A stretch of 13,866 nt of DNA from Planctomycetaceae bacterium (GTDB lineage Bacteria; Planctomycetota; Planctomycetia; Planctomycetales; Planctomycetaceae). The position numbers were made by a program, and so were the translations under genes. This document shows, piece by piece, positions 13,071 to 13,866 of this stretch (position 1 is its first letter; each line of letters begins with the position of its first letter). The notes under the pieces were generated by a model. The model was not told the DNA's origin, did no database searches, and saw only the letters and a list, made by a program, of their open reading frames with translations. The stretch lies in NCBI GenBank assembly GCA_020426065.1, contig JAGQQT010000044.1:1-13866 (forward strand), given 5' to 3'.

Positions 13071-13862
13071 ATGAAATCCTGGTCACTGATCATCACCTGC
13101 TGCCTCTGCCTCAGCACATCTCTAACCGCATTTGCCAAGGAACCAGCAGAACAGGAAAACTGGATCCAGCTGTTCAACGGCAAAGACATGTCCGACTGGA
13201 CAGTCAAAATAAAGGGATATCCGGCTGGCGAGAACTATGGGAATACATTCCGCGTGGAAGATGGGCTGCTGAAGGTGCGTTACGATCAGTACGATCAGTT
13301 CGAGAAACGCTACGGGCACCTGTTTTATAAAACCCCTTATTCCAACTACCGGCTGCGAATTGAGTATCGTTTTGTCGGAGATCAGGTCGCCGGTGGAGAA
13401 GGCTGGGCATTACGAAACAGCGGCGCAATGCTGCATGGAGAGTCTCCAGCTGAGATGGCCGTGGATCAGGATTTCCCAGTTTCCATCGAAATGCAGTTAC
13501 TGGGTGGAGATGGCAAGAAAAATCGGACCACAGCCAACCTCTGCACTCCTGGCACAAATGTAGAGATGAACGGCAAGCTGTTCCTGCCGCACTGCACGAA
13601 TTCAACTTCGAAAACGTACCACGGAGAACAGTGGGTCACAGTGGAAATCGAAGTCCACGGCAACAAATTCATCCGCCACATCATTGACGGAGAAACTGTC
13701 CTCGAATACCAGAAACCACAATACGATGATCGGGACAAGCACGCCAAGGAACTGGCCGAGAAATCAGGCGGCCTGATGCTGTCTTCAGGAACCATTTCCC
13801 TGCAGTCGGAAAGCCATCCGATCGACTTCCGCAAAGTGGAACTGCTGGTCCTGGAAGAATAG
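13071..13862 (+). CDS. Secreted DUF1080 (3-keto-disaccharide hydrolase-like) protein
   Basis: The 263-residue protein has a signal peptide (MKSWSLIITCCLCLSTSLTAFA) and one DUF1080 domain (PF06439, concanavalin-like beta sandwich). Typical motifs are WIQLFNGKDMSDWTVK near the start, FRVEDGLLKVRY, YSNYRLRIEYRF, NSGAMLHGES, FPVSIEMQLLGG, and the C-terminal SGTISLQSESHPIDFRKVEL. Characterised members cleave 3-keto-glycosides in bacterial sugar catabolism; in planctomycetes the family is heavily expanded and substrates are mostly unknown. ATG 13071 has AAAGGA nine bases upstream and gives a clean signal peptide, whereas the frame's first ATG at 12930 would bury that signal 47 residues in. It is divergent from the ABC sugar permease, which fits a shared role in sugar handling (inference). 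The gene is complete, ending four bases before the window edge. Confidence 0.93.
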   Translation: MKSWSLIITCCLCLSTSLTAFAKEPAEQENWIQLFNGKDMSDWTVKIKGYPAGENYGNTFRVEDGLLKVRYDQYDQFEKRYGHLFYKTPYSNYRLRIEYRFVGDQVAGGEGWALRNSGAMLHGESPAEMAVDQDFPVSIEMQLLGGDGKKNRTTANLCTPGTNVEMNGKLFLPHCTNSTSKTYHGEQWVTVEIEVHGNKFIRHIIDGETVLEYQKPQYDDRDKHAKELAEKSGGLMLSSGTISLQSESHPIDFRKVELLVLEE

Positions 13863-13866
13863 GACA

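Noticed and set aside
1..13866. CRISPR array, tRNA, rRNA, insertion sequence or prophage signal
   Set aside because: No regularly spaced direct repeats, no cloverleaf-like stretch, no transposase or integrase motif, and no terminal inverted repeat pair were seen on either strand.

Overview
The window looks like a chromosomal segment of a planctomycete, probably a Gimesia/Planctopirus/Rubinisphaera-like member of the Planctomycetales. The evidence is the set of families almost confined to or greatly expanded in that group: a PSCyt1/Big2/PSCyt2(DUF1549)/PSD1(DUF1553) giant cytochrome-type protein, a Tat-exported DUF1501 protein, a DUF1080 protein, and an excisionase-like HTH fused to a PTS EIIA domain. 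Base composition looks moderate (about 50-55% GC by eye). The genus is inference. I see no tRNA, rRNA, CRISPR array, insertion sequence or phage gene.

Left part (1-3399, all + strand): the 3' end of an MFS transporter, a TauE/SafE-type membrane exporter, a TIM-barrel sugar-isomerase-like protein whose expected metal ligands look replaced, and an HTH-EIIA fusion behind a leader with a perfect 8-bp hairpin and a candidate sigma-70 promoter.

Middle (3407-5596, - strand): scpB (chromosome segregation), converging on the HTH-EIIA gene with only 7 bp between stop codons, preceded by an unrecognised single-pass membrane protein and possibly a further small protein. Next comes a monocistronic secreted coiled-coil protein (Spy/CpxP-like) with its own strong terminator and an operator-like palindrome over its -10 box.

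Core (5744-11761, - strand): a five-gene colinear array, read as ECF sigma factor, membrane anti-sigma-like protein, secreted coiled-coil protein, PSCyt/Big2/PSD1 protein, DUF1501 protein, closed by two tandem intrinsic-type terminators. The spacing (52, 0, 52 and 70 bp using the corrected starts) argues for one transcription unit. I infer a self-contained signalling-plus-envelope module: the ECF/anti-sigma pair would control export of a surface cytochrome-like protein and its DUF1501 partner. This is the best candidate for a poorly described system here. Weak stem-loops in two of the intercistronic gaps may set the relative dose of the genes.

Right part (11853-13862): a RbsC-type sugar ABC permease on the - strand with no ATPase or binding protein in the window, divergent from a secreted DUF1080 (3-keto-disaccharide hydrolase-like) gene across a 219-bp shared control region.

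Several longest-ORF starts are too far upstream. I moved the starts of the DUF1501, PSCyt/PSD1, permease, DUF1080, TIM-barrel and ScpB genes using Shine-Dalgarno sequences, signal peptides or ATG preference.
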